Assembly (NCBI GenBank): GCA_023489435.1 | Contig: JAMDCA010000014.1 | Span: 1-59,846, forward strand | Length of the DNA stretch: 59,846 nucleotides | Reading direction: 5' to 3' | DNA from: Thermoplasmatota archaeon | Lineage (GTDB): Archaea; Thermoplasmatota; Thermoplasmata; Thermoplasmatales; Thermoplasmataceae | Shown here: positions 26,062 to 34,182 of the stretch, piece after piece | Numbering within the stretch: the first letter of the stretch is position 1 | Layout of the letters: each line of letters begins with the position of its first letter | Position numbers and translations under genes: made by a program | The notes under the pieces: model-generated | The model's input: the letters and a program-made list of their open reading frames with translations, nothing else | What the model was told of the DNA's origin: nothing | Database searches by the model: none

Positions 26062-26742
26062 ATGACCCTTGATCCTACCCAGATAGACAAAGTAGCCAGT
26101 GATCTAAGGTCTTTCTTCAGGGCAGAGTTCAGGTCAAAAAAGATCAAGAAGCTTGATCCAGCATTCTACAAGAACGTTACCAGTGCACTTGATTCACTGA
26201 ATGAGGAAGCTGAGAAGAGCCTCAAAGCACAGGATATAACTTCATACATGGATCTCAAGAAGAGGGTCAGTGACCTTGAAAAAGACTTCAAGGCCCTTTT
26301 CCAGAGAAGGTTCGAAAAAATTGCGACCCTGTCCATTTATCCGCTGGACAGTGAGCTGATGAATACCCTTACTCCAGAAGAGAAGGAATTCATTGTGCGT
26401 CTCCACAACATGATGCAGGACCAGCAGAATCTGCTCATAAACAAACTCCCTGCACCACAGGAGCCAAAAGAGGAAGCTCAGGTTAAACCTGAGAAACCAT
26501 TGGCCCCTGCAAAGGAACCAGAATCGGAAGAAGAGGAAGAGCCGGCTTTGGAGGAACCCCTAGAGCAGAAGGGGTCTGAATACGCCCTTGTTCGCATTTT
26601 TGGGGACCAGCCACCAATAGCACAACCTGACCGGGACTACTACCTTCATGACAACGATCTTGTGTATCTGCCTGAACCTTTTGCAGATATACTCATTAAT
26701 AGAAAGGCTGCTCAGCGGGTAAGCCTTCCGGATATTTCTTAG
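26062..26742 (+). CDS. gins51: GINS complex subunit Gins51
   Basis: An archaeal GINS protein that links MCM helicase and Cdc45/GAN in the replisome. The order is helical A domain (residues about 1-125), a long acidic/proline linker (EPKEEAQVKPEKP...EEEEEPALEEPLEQ), then the small beta-rich B domain (YALVRIFGDQPPIAQPDRDYYLHDNDLVYLPEPFADILINRKAAQRV). A-then-B order identifies Gins51 rather than Gins23. In Thermoplasma-type archaea it can form a homotetramer. ATG at 26062 is 26 bases after AATAAAAAATA, so the mRNA is probably leaderless. Confidence 0.9.
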   Translation: MTLDPTQIDKVASDLRSFFRAEFRSKKIKKLDPAFYKNVTSALDSLNEEAEKSLKAQDITSYMDLKKRVSDLEKDFKALFQRRFEKIATLSIYPLDSELMNTLTPEEKEFIVRLHNMMQDQQNLLINKLPAPQEPKEEAQVKPEKPLAPAKEPESEEEEEPALEEPLEQKGSEYALVRIFGDQPPIAQPDRDYYLHDNDLVYLPEPFADILINRKAAQRVSLPDIS

Positions 26743-26779
26743 AGCAAAATTTAAGGCTAATCTGCAATGTTTACCTTGT

Positions 26780-27090
26780 GGAAAAGCCCGAGGGCAACTT
26801 ACGCTCGTTAGAGTGAGGAAAGTCCCCTCTCCCCGGTGGGGTCCAATCTGCTCAAGCAGGTACCTCGGGAGGGGTGGTTCAGGGAAAAGAAAAATAACGG
26901 CCCCTGCGCAGGATGATTCCGGCGGATGACGTTTCAGGGATGCCGATGGAAACTCTTCCTGGACGGAGAAAGTCTAAACAGGCCCTGTGATGCCACCGAG
27001 AGGGCCGGGTAAGACGCAGCACATAGTGCGGAAGTCGAATGTTGCCAACCCGAAAGGGCGAACAGAAAGGGGCTTACTCCGGGCATTTCC
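26780..27090 (+). ncRNA. rnpB: RNase P RNA, archaeal
   Basis: The catalytic RNA that trims tRNA 5' leaders. Helix P1 pairs GGAAA-A-GCCCG (26780-26790) with CGGGC-A-TTTCC (27080-27090). The conserved CR-I core GAGGAAAGTCCCC begins at 26815 and CR-V core ACAGAAAGGGGCTTAC at 27062. Helix P4 forms from AAGTCCCC (26820-26827) and GGGGCTT (27069-27075) with the universal bulged U. A TATA-like AAATTTAAGG centred at 26750 fits transcription from about 26777. It lies in the gap between gins51 and a small zinc protein gene. Confidence 0.95.
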
Positions 27091-27152
27091 ACGTTCAAAA
27101 CAAGCGATATGGATAAATACGCCCTTATGCTCTAAATCAATCGGAGAAGAAT

Positions 27153-27344
27153 ATGTCAGATAAGAACTGTGAAGTGCCTGACTGCACAAACGAAAGCTTC
27201 AAAACTGTACCGGGAGACCTTGCCAAGAAGGTCTTCACATTGGACGAAAAGTTGACAAAGGTTCACCTCTGCAAAGAGCATTACAAAGAGTACAAGAAAG
27301 GAACCAAGAAAGAGCGGACCATGAGCAGGTTGGACTGGGATTAG
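27153..27344 (+). CDS. 63-residue zinc-binding protein, unknown function
   Basis: A small acidic/basic protein beginning MSDKNCEVPDCTNESF and ending MSRLDWD. Cys6-x4-Cys11 and Cys40-x2-His43 (HLCKEHYKEYKKG) form a plausible single zinc site of treble-clef type, followed by a lysine-rich segment. GGAGAAG upstream of the ATG is a reasonable ribosome binding site. It lies right after RNase P RNA and 5 bases before the glycosyltransferase gene, so it may be co-transcribed with the latter. I do not recognise the family; nucleic acid or protein binding is only a guess from the lysines. Confidence 0.65.
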   Translation: MSDKNCEVPDCTNESFKTVPGDLAKKVFTLDEKLTKVHLCKEHYKEYKKGTKKERTMSRLDWD

Positions 27345-27349
27345 AAAAA

Positions 27350-28126
27350 ATGGCTGTCCCCGGAGTCGGTATATCCATTGTCATCACCGTGAAGAACGAG
27401 GCCGCCGGCCTTGTTGAACTTTTTTCCGGGCTGGCAGTACAGGAGGGGCCATTTGAAGTGGTGCTGGTGGATTCGCAAAGTACAGACCACACCGCCGATG
27501 TTGTCAAACAATTTCAGGAAAGGCTGTTCATTAAGCATATTATCAAGAAGTCTACCCGTGGCGAAGGCCGGAACATCGGAGTGCAGAATGCTTCCCATGG
27601 CCAGGTCATATTCATGGACGGGGATGTCACCGTATCCCCAGGCCTGGTTCTTTCTTACAGGAAGCTTTTCAGGGAAGGATATGAACTCATCGCAGGTGAG
27701 GTTGTATCAACAGGAGTTGAAAAATTCAGGCTGGGCAGGGTTGAACTGATTTACAGGGATTTCGAGATTACGAGGCCTTCTGCCAATCTTGGCTACAGGA
27801 AGGAATTTTTTCTGAAAATTGGTGGATTCGATCCGGCTTTCATAACAGCTGAAGACATTGACCTGAACCTTAGGGCAATTAAATCAGGTGCAAAACATAC
27901 AATATGCAGGGAGTGCATTATTTACAACAAGACCAGAAACAACTACGGAGAATTTACACGCCAGGCTTTCTGGAATGGCTATGGGCGCAGGCAGTTGAAG
28001 AGAAAGAACAGAGACATCTGGAATTCCATTGAGAAGGGCCCTAAGGTAAGTTCAGGCCCTCTTTTTCAGCACCTTGTAAGACTGGCATTCGGTGGATTGG
28101 GATACCTCTACGCATACTTTCACTGA
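27350..28126 (+). CDS. Family 2 glycosyltransferase
   Basis: A GT-A fold sugar transferase for cell-surface glycans or glycolipids. ISIVITVKNEAAGLVELFSGL opens the nucleotide-sugar domain; EVVLVDSQSTDHTADVV, the metal-binding FMDGDV (DxD), and the acceptor-side ITAEDIDLNLRAIKSG (ED motif) follow. A GRGEGRNIGVQNA-type segment (TRGEGRNIGVQNA) is typical of GT2. 258 residues, no clear membrane anchor except a weak C-terminal hydrophobic patch. It starts 5 bases after the small zinc protein. Confidence 0.88.
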   Translation: MAVPGVGISIVITVKNEAAGLVELFSGLAVQEGPFEVVLVDSQSTDHTADVVKQFQERLFIKHIIKKSTRGEGRNIGVQNASHGQVIFMDGDVTVSPGLVLSYRKLFREGYELIAGEVVSTGVEKFRLGRVELIYRDFEITRPSANLGYRKEFFLKIGGFDPAFITAEDIDLNLRAIKSGAKHTICRECIIYNKTRNNYGEFTRQAFWNGYGRRQLKRKNRDIWNSIEKGPKVSSGPLFQHLVRLAFGGLGYLYAYFH

Positions 28127-28183
28127 ATGTTTCAGTTATAACTGCCGCCAAGAGAATGTGAAATGTTATAATTATTACAGGCA

Positions 28184-29758
28184 ATGAGGTCTGGCATGGC
28201 TGAAGTTGACGATCTCTTCAAGGGCATCAGGAGAGCCGAACTACGGGTATTCTTCAGGCTCTTCCCTGTTTTCAGGCGCTACCTCAGGGACCGGGAGAGG
28301 GCCAAGAAAGATGAAGAGGGTACTTGGAGCTATGACCGGGAGAAAAACGGAGAGAAAGCGCTCATGGCTTTCATTTCACTTGGCCCGACGTTCATCAAGC
28401 TTGGGCAGGTCCTTTCTGCAAGGCCTGATCTTCTGCCCAGGGAATATCTTTCATCGTTTCAGAAACTTCAGGATGAGGTGCCTGCTGCACCATTTGATGA
28501 AGTTCTCCCCACACTTCAGAAAAACATAGGCAATGTTGATGAAGTTTTTGAAGAGTTCAACAGGGAGGCAATTTCTGGAGCATCACTGGGACAGGTATAT
28601 CAGGCAAAATACAGAGGAATGGATGTAGCTGTCAAGGTTAACAGGCCAAATATTGAGCGGGTCCTCAAGAAGGACCTGATTGTCATTAACAGGCTTCTAA
28701 AACTTGTGAAAGGCAGAATTGAAAACTTCCTTTATATTAGTGTATTCAACGTTATTTCTGACTTCAATTCAAGGATTTACGACGAAATAGATTACAGGAA
28801 AGAGGCAGAAAATTCAAGGAGAATTGCAAAGAACCTCAAGGGAAAGGAGGATATCATAATTCCCGGAGTTATAGATGAGGTAAGTGGAAAGGAAGTCATG
28901 GTGCTGGAATACAGGAAAGGCATAAAGATCACTGACCTGGAGTCACTTAAGAAAACAGAAATTGATCTTAAGAGGCTTGCATTCAGGGTCGACCTTCTCT
29001 TCATGAGGATGTTGCTCAGAGATGATATTTTCCATGCGGACCCTCATCCGGGAAATATTTCCGTAACCCCGGAGGGTGCAATAATCCTGTACGACTTTGG
29101 CATGGTGGGAAATCTCGACAAGAAAACGAGATTTTCCCTACTTTCGCTTTACGACGGCCTTGTAAACACAGATCCTGATGCCATCATGGACGCCCTGATA
29201 TCCATGGGGGCGCTCTCCCCGGCCGCAAACAGGGCTGTCATGCGGCGAAGCATGGAAATGGCCATTTCCAGCTTTCAGGGAAAGAATCCTGAAGAAGCAG
29301 AAATCTCAGAGCTCTTTGAGATCGCAAACAATGTGATCTTTGAGTTCCCCTTCCGGCTCCCAAGGTCACTGGTACTGTATATGAGGATGTCTTCCCTTCT
29401 TGAAGGGGTCTGCATCAGCCTGGATCCTGATTTCAAGTTCGTGAAGGTCCTAAGGCAGCTGCTTTACAGCGAGGGAATGCTTGATGAACTGTACAGGCAG
29501 CAGCTCAGTGAGTTTGCGAAGAAGGCCGTGGTTTCAATTGAGAAAGGGCTGGATGTTCTGCCTTTGCTGAAGAAAAAGCTTGAGGATGACCTTAACCGCA
29601 TGCCTGAAAAGAAAGACAGAAAAGTTCCCGCTTCAATTTTCCTCGGGTCAGTCTTGCTTGCCAGCGTTATAATGTTCACCCAAAGGCCATTGCTCTCACT
29701 TGTGGTGTTGGCTATTGACCTTGCAGGTTTTGCCTATCTGTTGTTGAAAAAGAGTTGA
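28184..29758 (+). CDS. ABC1/UbiB-family atypical kinase
   Basis: A protein-kinase-like ATPase of the UbiB/AarF family linked to quinone or lipid metabolism. Diagnostic features: the KxGQ motif GPTFIKLGQVLSARPDLLP near residue 72, the alanine-rich replacement of the glycine loop ISGASLGQVYQAKYRGMDVAVKV, DIFHADPHPGN, and the metal-binding DFGMVG. Two hydrophobic segments at the C-terminus (ASIFLGSVLLASVIMF and LLSLVVLAIDLAGFAYLLL) anchor it to the membrane. The organism's menaquinone pathway (mqnD-like gene at 12 kb) gives a plausible context. It is convergent with hsp20, one base apart. Confidence 0.92.
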   Translation: MRSGMAEVDDLFKGIRRAELRVFFRLFPVFRRYLRDRERAKKDEEGTWSYDREKNGEKALMAFISLGPTFIKLGQVLSARPDLLPREYLSSFQKLQDEVPAAPFDEVLPTLQKNIGNVDEVFEEFNREAISGASLGQVYQAKYRGMDVAVKVNRPNIERVLKKDLIVINRLLKLVKGRIENFLYISVFNVISDFNSRIYDEIDYRKEAENSRRIAKNLKGKEDIIIPGVIDEVSGKEVMVLEYRKGIKITDLESLKKTEIDLKRLAFRVDLLFMRMLLRDDIFHADPHPGNISVTPEGAIILYDFGMVGNLDKKTRFSLLSLYDGLVNTDPDAIMDALISMGALSPAANRAVMRRSMEMAISSFQGKNPEEAEISELFEIANNVIFEFPFRLPRSLVLYMRMSSLLEGVCISLDPDFKFVKVLRQLLYSEGMLDELYRQQLSEFAKKAVVSIEKGLDVLPLLKKKLEDDLNRMPEKKDRKVPASIFLGSVLLASVIMFTQRPLLSLVVLAIDLAGFAYLLLKKS

Positions 29759-29759
29759 T

Positions 29760-30140
29760 TTATTCAACTTCGATTGTTTTAACGCCCTTTGCAGGAAACC
29801 TCACAGTGAGGACTCCATTGAGGAGCTTTGCCTTGAAGTTAACATCCTGGTCAACTTCCATTGGAAGCCGTATTCTCTTCGTGAATTTCTCAGGCCTCTG
29901 GTCAAGGTACAGGACACCTTTTGTTTCGAGTTTTCTCTCAGCGGATATGGTGAGGGCATTCTTTTCAAGCCTCACAGTAACATCCTTCTTGCTGAATCCG
30001 GGGAGATCAGCCTCTATGACCATTTCACCTGCATCCTCATACATTGTAACCGGCGGGTATAGGAAAGTCAGTACTTCCTTGGCTCTGTCACCAAGGTTCT
30101 TTGCAAATTCATCTGTGAAATATTTCAGTGGGTTGTACAT
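29760..30140 (-). CDS. hsp20: Small heat shock protein (Hsp20 family)
   Basis: An alpha-crystallin chaperone. The alpha-crystallin domain runs from about residue 30 (VTMYEDAGEMVIEADLPGFSKKDVTVRLEKNALTISAERKLE) to LLNGVLTVRFPAKG, closing with a C-terminal IEV (I-x-V type) oligomerisation tail. The frame is open to 30167, but that ATG falls inside the TATA box (CTTTATATAATG); the ATG at 30140 (MYNPLKYF) is downstream of the predicted transcription start and is preferred, giving 126 residues. Confidence 0.92.
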   Translation of the reverse strand: MYNPLKYFTDEFAKNLGDRAKEVLTFLYPPVTMYEDAGEMVIEADLPGFSKKDVTVRLEKNALTISAERKLETKGVLYLDQRPEKFTKRIRLPMEVDQDVNFKAKLLNGVLTVRFPAKGVKTIEVE

Positions 30141-30201
30141 CTCTATCAGGTAAAAATGAAACCTCATTATATAAAGCTTAACTAGATGGAAAAGAGAAAA
30201 A

Positions 30202-31149
30202 CTACGCTATGCTGTTGATGAGGTTTTCAGCCGCGGAATATGGATCAGTTCTCTTCTCCATCAGAATTCTGATCTTCTCATTATCTGAGAGAAAAGCCCT
30301 GATCTCCTTGTAGAACCTGTTCCTGAGTTCCTCGTCAATGGTAATCTCAAGTTCGGTCCTGAACTTCCTGAATGCTATATCGGAGCTCTTCTTCACGAAT
30401 TTTCCATGCCTGTCAATTTCCATTATAAGGTCATCGTACCCTTCCTTGGTGAGTGAATTGACACCCACAACTGGAGGTTTCCATTCCCCCTTTGGTGACA
30501 TGGCAAGTGTCTCCTCGATATCCTTCTGGGCTATGAAAGCGCCTGGCAGGTCCATTTTGTTGATTACAAAGAGGCTGCCTATCTCCATAATTCCTGCCTT
30601 GATTGCCTGGATCTCGTCACCAAGGCCTGGCCCAAGGACCATGACTATGGTTTCTGCCAGGTTCACAACATCCAGGTCAGCCTGTCCAGCACCCACTGTT
30701 TCGACTATTATTATATCAGAGCCTGATGCGTCCAGTATCTTAACCGTGTCCCAGATGGATCTTGACAGCCCCCCCTTCATACCCCGGTTAGCAAGGCTCC
30801 TCATGAAAACACCATGGCGGGTAAGAGACTCCTGCATCCTTATCCTGTTGCCGAGAAGTGACCCACCTGAAAAAGGGCTCGACGCGTCTATTGCAACAAC
30901 GGATACTTTTCTCCCGCTGCCGCTGAGCATTGCCGCAAGGTTACCGATCATGGTGCTTTTTCCGATGCCGGGCGGGCCTGTTATGCCAACTATGTGGGCT
31001 CTGCCCGTATGGGTGAAGATTTCTTTTATGATCTTCTTTGCGTTGATTGAAACCTGTTCGTTTTCAACTATGGAAATAGCCCTGGATACACTGCGCCTGT
31101 CTCCCTTGATAATGCCCTGAATGAGTTCATCCAATTTCAGCAGGATCAC
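30202..31149 (-). CDS. meaB: MeaB/ArgK-type G-protein chaperone of the acyl-CoA mutase
   Basis: It protects and reloads the B12-dependent mutase encoded just upstream. Walker A is GITGPPGIGKSTMIG (near residue 56), followed by VVAIDASSPFSGGSLLGNRIRM, the Walker B/switch region DIIIVETVGAGQADLDVV, and NKMDLPGA (G4). 315 residues, normal. Its ATG overlaps the B12-subunit stop by 4 bases, so the three genes form one operon: large subunit, B12 subunit, chaperone. Confidence 0.95.
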   Translation of the reverse strand: MILLKLDELIQGIIKGDRRSVSRAISIVENEQVSINAKKIIKEIFTHTGRAHIVGITGPPGIGKSTMIGNLAAMLSGSGRKVSVVAIDASSPFSGGSLLGNRIRMQESLTRHGVFMRSLANRGMKGGLSRSIWDTVKILDASGSDIIIVETVGAGQADLDVVNLAETIVMVLGPGLGDEIQAIKAGIMEIGSLFVINKMDLPGAFIAQKDIEETLAMSPKGEWKPPVVGVNSLTKEGYDDLIMEIDRHGKFVKKSSDIAFRKFRTELEITIDEELRNRFYKEIRAFLSDNEKIRILMEKRTDPYSAAENLINSIA

Positions 31150-31598
31150 TCTTCCATGGACTTGAGCTTCCTCATTTCTGCAGCTCTTTCAGTGATGTGC
31201 TCAACGATCTTGGAAATTGGGGTTCCCGGGCCATAGTTGCCAGATATGCCCATTTTTTCAAGCTTGGGTTTGTCCCCTTCAGGGATTGTCCCACCACCTA
31301 CAACAGCGATATCATTGATGTTCCTGCCCTTCATCAGATCAGCGACTTTCTTGAACACTGTCATGTGGGCACCGTTAAGGAGGCTGAGTGCTATAACATC
31401 CACATCCTCATTGACTGCGGTATCCACAACTTCCTCGGGTGTGGGGAGCAGACCTACGTATATGACCTCCATTCCTGCGTCCCTGAATGCCTTGGCTAGC
31501 ACCAGGATTCCCCGGTCATGTCCGTCGATCCCGGGTTTTGCAAGCAGAATCTTGATAGGTTTGCCCTTAAACAATGACTGGTTCTTTCCAGCTTCCAA
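31146..31598 (-). CDS. Acyl-CoA mutase, B12-binding subunit
   Basis: The cobalamin-binding partner of the mutase large subunit. The DxHxxG motif that supplies the lower cobalt ligand is intact as DGHDRG (residues 25-30), with SLLNGAHMT and GGGTIPEGD completing the corrin pocket. 150 residues, fitting the split archaeal mutase layout. The start is a TTG at 31598 within the end of the large-subunit gene (32-base overlap), supported by GGGAGG seven bases upstream. Confidence 0.93.
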   Translation of the reverse strand: MEAGKNQSLFKGKPIKILLAKPGIDGHDRGILVLAKAFRDAGMEVIYVGLLPTPEEVVDTAVNEDVDVIALSLLNGAHMTVFKKVADLMKGRNINDIAVVGGGTIPEGDKPKLEKMGISGNYGPGTPISKIVEHITERAAEMRKLKSMEE

Positions 31599-33285
31599 AT
31601 ACTTTCCTCCCTACGTTTGAAATCTCTTCCAGCGTCGCATACTCTTCCACTGCCCTGAGTATGAAAGGCATTGTGTTCACATCTTCCTTGCGCATCGCGG
31701 TCTCAAGCTCTTCGAGGGCTTTCCTTACCTGTTCCTCATCCCTTGAGCCCCTGACCTCGTTCAGCCTGTCAAGTTGGTTTTTCTGGGCTTTCTTGCTAAT
31801 CTTCAGTATGTTGATGGGCTGTTCTCCTTCCTCCTTGTGCTTGTTTACGCCAACCATGATTTCCTTGCCCTCCTCCAGGCGCATCTGCCTCCTGTATGAG
31901 GTCGCCGCAATTTCCTTCTGGAGGTACCCAGCCTTTACCGCTTCCAGAATTCCCCCCATGCGATCGATCTGGTCGAAGTATCTGAAAGCCTCCTCCTCCA
32001 TCTTGTTGGTAAGCCATTCCACGTAGTATGAGCCGCCAAGGGGATCTGCAGTATCTATGACTCCGGTTTCCTCTGCGATAATCTGCTGAGTTCTCAGGGC
32101 AATCTTCACAGCTTCCTCTGAAGGAAGGGCCCATGCCTCGTCATATGAATTGGTATGCAGGCTCTGCGTTCCACCAAGAACAGCTGCCAGTGCCTCAATT
32201 GTTGTCCTGATCACATTGTTCAGAGGCTGCTGCCAGGTAAGTGTATACCCGGAAGTCTGTGTGTGGAACCTGAGAAGAAGAGTCCTGTCCTTTTTTGCCC
32301 CGTATTTCTCCTTTAAAACTCTAGCCCAGATTCTTCTTGCTGCCCTCAGCTTGGCAATTTCCTCGAAGAAATTAATTGAGGAGTTAAAGAAAAAGGAGAG
32401 CCTGGGAGCAAAATCATCAACGTCAAGGCCAGCCTTCATGCCCATTTCGACGTAATAAAAACCATCAGCAATGGTAAATGCGAGTTCCTGTGCAGCACTT
32501 GATCCAGCTTCCCTGATGTGGTATCCAGAGATGCTTATGTAGTTCCACTTCGGAGTATTTTCAGTACAGTACACCATCATATCCCTGATTAGCCTCAGAT
32601 GGGCTTCGGGAGGGTATATCCATTCCTTCTGCGCAATGTATTCCTTCAGGATATCCGCCTGCACAGTACCGGCAAGCTGGTCAAGTGGCACACCCTGTTT
32701 CTTTCCTATTGCGATATACATTGCTGTGAGTATTGCAGCAGGAGCATTGATGGTCATTGAGGTGCTGACCTTGCTCAGGTCTATGCCTTTGAAAATCACT
32801 TCCATATCCTTGAGGGAAGAAACGTTCACACCACACTTTCCGATCTCCCCGTCAGCTCTGGGGTTATCGCAGTCATATGCGTAGAGAGTGGGCATGTCAA
32901 ATGCAATGCTCAGTCCGGACTCCCCATGCTTAATAAGATACTTGAGCCGCTTGTTGGTGTCTTCAGGTGTCCCGAAACCTGAGAACATCCTCATGGTCCA
33001 CAGCCTTCCCCTGTACATGTTCGGGTAAATGCCCCTGGTGAACGGGTATCTGCCGGGCAATCCAAGGAGGTGCTTTTCCGTGTTTTCCGGGATGTCCTTT
33101 GAATTATAAACTTCCTTTATTGGAATGTTGGATGAATTTGTGAATTCCTTCTCCTGGAATCCCGTCTGCCGGTTCCAGGGTGTGAGGGTATTATCAGCCC
33201 ATTCTCCATACTCACTGTTGGGGCTGTGATTCTGTTCCCTCAGTTGCCTGTACTTGAGAGACCAGTAAGAATCCTTTTTCTCCAT
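31567..33285 (-). CDS. B12-dependent acyl-CoA mutase, large subunit (isobutyryl-CoA mutase-like)
   Basis: The TIM-barrel catalytic subunit of the methylmalonyl/isobutyryl-CoA mutase family. YPFTRGIYPNMYRGRLWTM and ISGYHIREAGSSAAQELAFTIADG are family hallmarks. At the substrate-specificity positions it has Phe101 (in MRMFSGFG) where methylmalonyl-CoA mutase has Tyr89, and Gln209+10 = Gln219 (in EYIAQKEW) where it has Arg207; Ala128 replaces the Asp117 of 2-hydroxyisobutyryl-CoA mutase. Phe/Gln is the known isobutyryl-CoA mutase pair. The frame is open to 33369; the ATG at 33285 (MEKKDSYW) is preferred, 47 bases after GTATATAAC. 572 residues. Many databases would label it methylmalonyl-CoA mutase. 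Confidence 0.88.
   Translation of the reverse strand: MEKKDSYWSLKYRQLREQNHSPNSEYGEWADNTLTPWNRQTGFQEKEFTNSSNIPIKEVYNSKDIPENTEKHLLGLPGRYPFTRGIYPNMYRGRLWTMRMFSGFGTPEDTNKRLKYLIKHGESGLSIAFDMPTLYAYDCDNPRADGEIGKCGVNVSSLKDMEVIFKGIDLSKVSTSMTINAPAAILTAMYIAIGKKQGVPLDQLAGTVQADILKEYIAQKEWIYPPEAHLRLIRDMMVYCTENTPKWNYISISGYHIREAGSSAAQELAFTIADGFYYVEMGMKAGLDVDDFAPRLSFFFNSSINFFEEIAKLRAARRIWARVLKEKYGAKKDRTLLLRFHTQTSGYTLTWQQPLNNVIRTTIEALAAVLGGTQSLHTNSYDEAWALPSEEAVKIALRTQQIIAEETGVIDTADPLGGSYYVEWLTNKMEEEAFRYFDQIDRMGGILEAVKAGYLQKEIAATSYRRQMRLEEGKEIMVGVNKHKEEGEQPINILKISKKAQKNQLDRLNEVRGSRDEEQVRKALEELETAMRKEDVNTMPFILRAVEEYATLEEISNVGRKVFGSWKEPVIV
31606..31611 (-). promoter_or_regulatory. Ribosome binding site for the TTG start of the B12 subunit
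   Basis: GGGAGG on the minus strand, 7 bases before the TTG at 31598 and located within the mutase large-subunit coding region. It decides the start of the B12 subunit, since no in-frame ATG occurs in its first 35 codons. Confidence 0.6.
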
Positions 33286-33424
33286 GGGTTCATAAAGGCA
33301 ACCTGAAATTAATATTTTGTCGATCCAAAGGTTATATACTAAACCAGTGAAGCATTGAATGCCCCTCAAATGATAGATGCATATGATAAACCAGATGCGT
33401 TTGCGCGACAGGAAGAAAGGTAGG

Positions 33425-33949
33425 TTACCAGTAGTCCTTGTTTATGAGATCGTCGTATATGTCCACAAGCCGGTTCTTGTTTTCCATCTCGTGTTCGGCC
33501 AGCGTCTTCAGGAATTTACTTATGCCTGCCATCTTGTATTCCTCTGACATTAAGAGCAGTACCTTGTGCAGGTCGTTGGACATTTTCATTGCTGAAAGCA
33601 GTACGCTCTGGAGGTCATTTGGGTCCGGATCCTCCAGATCTTCCGAAATTATGTGGTCAAGGATTTCGTAGTCTCCAGATGATTTGTCAAAGTCACTGGA
33701 TTTTAGTGTGCCTGTCTCTATGGTTTTCCTGATCAGATGGGTGTCCTCTTCCTCTTTCTTCTTCAATTCCACAAGCAAAGCTTTGACGTGGTCTAGTGTT
33801 GACTGCTGCGAAAGGGCATCATACCTCTGGCTGATTCTCTCCTTCAGGCGTACTGTCCTCTTCAGAAGCTGATTTCTAACCTCTTCAAAGGATTTACCTG
33901 ATATGGTACTAGGATTATTCTGGGGTCCAGGCATGTTAATTGTAATCAT
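33425..33949 (-). CDS. Ferritin-like/rubrerythrin-like helical protein
   Basis: A 174-residue, almost entirely helical protein of unknown function. One ExxH motif (Glu68-His71, in KKKEEEDTHLIRK) and a late helix FLKTLAEHEMENKNRLVDIYDDLI resemble the four-helix ferritin-like fold, but the second helix pair lacks the usual ExxH histidine, so a full di-iron site is uncertain. The start is ATG 33949 or 33934. An inverted repeat lies 15 bases upstream. It is about 140 bases upstream of the mutase operon on the same strand but has its own promoter region. Confidence 0.6.
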   Translation of the reverse strand: MITINMPGPQNNPSTISGKSFEEVRNQLLKRTVRLKERISQRYDALSQQSTLDHVKALLVELKKKEEEDTHLIRKTIETGTLKSSDFDKSSGDYEILDHIISEDLEDPDPNDLQSVLLSAMKMSNDLHKVLLLMSEEYKMAGISKFLKTLAEHEMENKNRLVDIYDDLINKDYW

Positions 33950-33963
33950 GCGGATACTTGTTT

Positions 33964-33989
33964 ATAACCGTTTCGCATCAAATGGTTAT
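33964..33989. promoter_or_regulatory. Inverted repeat upstream of ferritin-like gene
   Basis: ATAACC (33964-33969) and GGTTAT (33984-33989) flank a 14-base spacer, directly before the ferritin-like gene and overlapping its TATA-like TTATAAAC. It could be an operator. The rest of the gap to 34182 is AT-rich with no gene seen. Confidence 0.35.
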
Positions 33990-34182
33990 TTATAATTATC
34001 GGCAGTAATCATGACTCGCTTCTGACCCTTTGTTTCTCCCCCTTTTTGTCAAAAATATTCAACAAGTTAAAAATCTAGAGCATTGAACTTGGATGAACAC
34101 AATTTCATTCCATTACCTTTTACTTAAATTGTGTTTTACCTTTGCTGCAAAAATAACAAATATGATTCAAAAATGATGGGTT

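Noticed and set aside
30338-31120. 260-codon ORF opposite meaB
   Set aside because: Antisense shadow of a clear meaB gene; serine/proline-rich translation without motifs.
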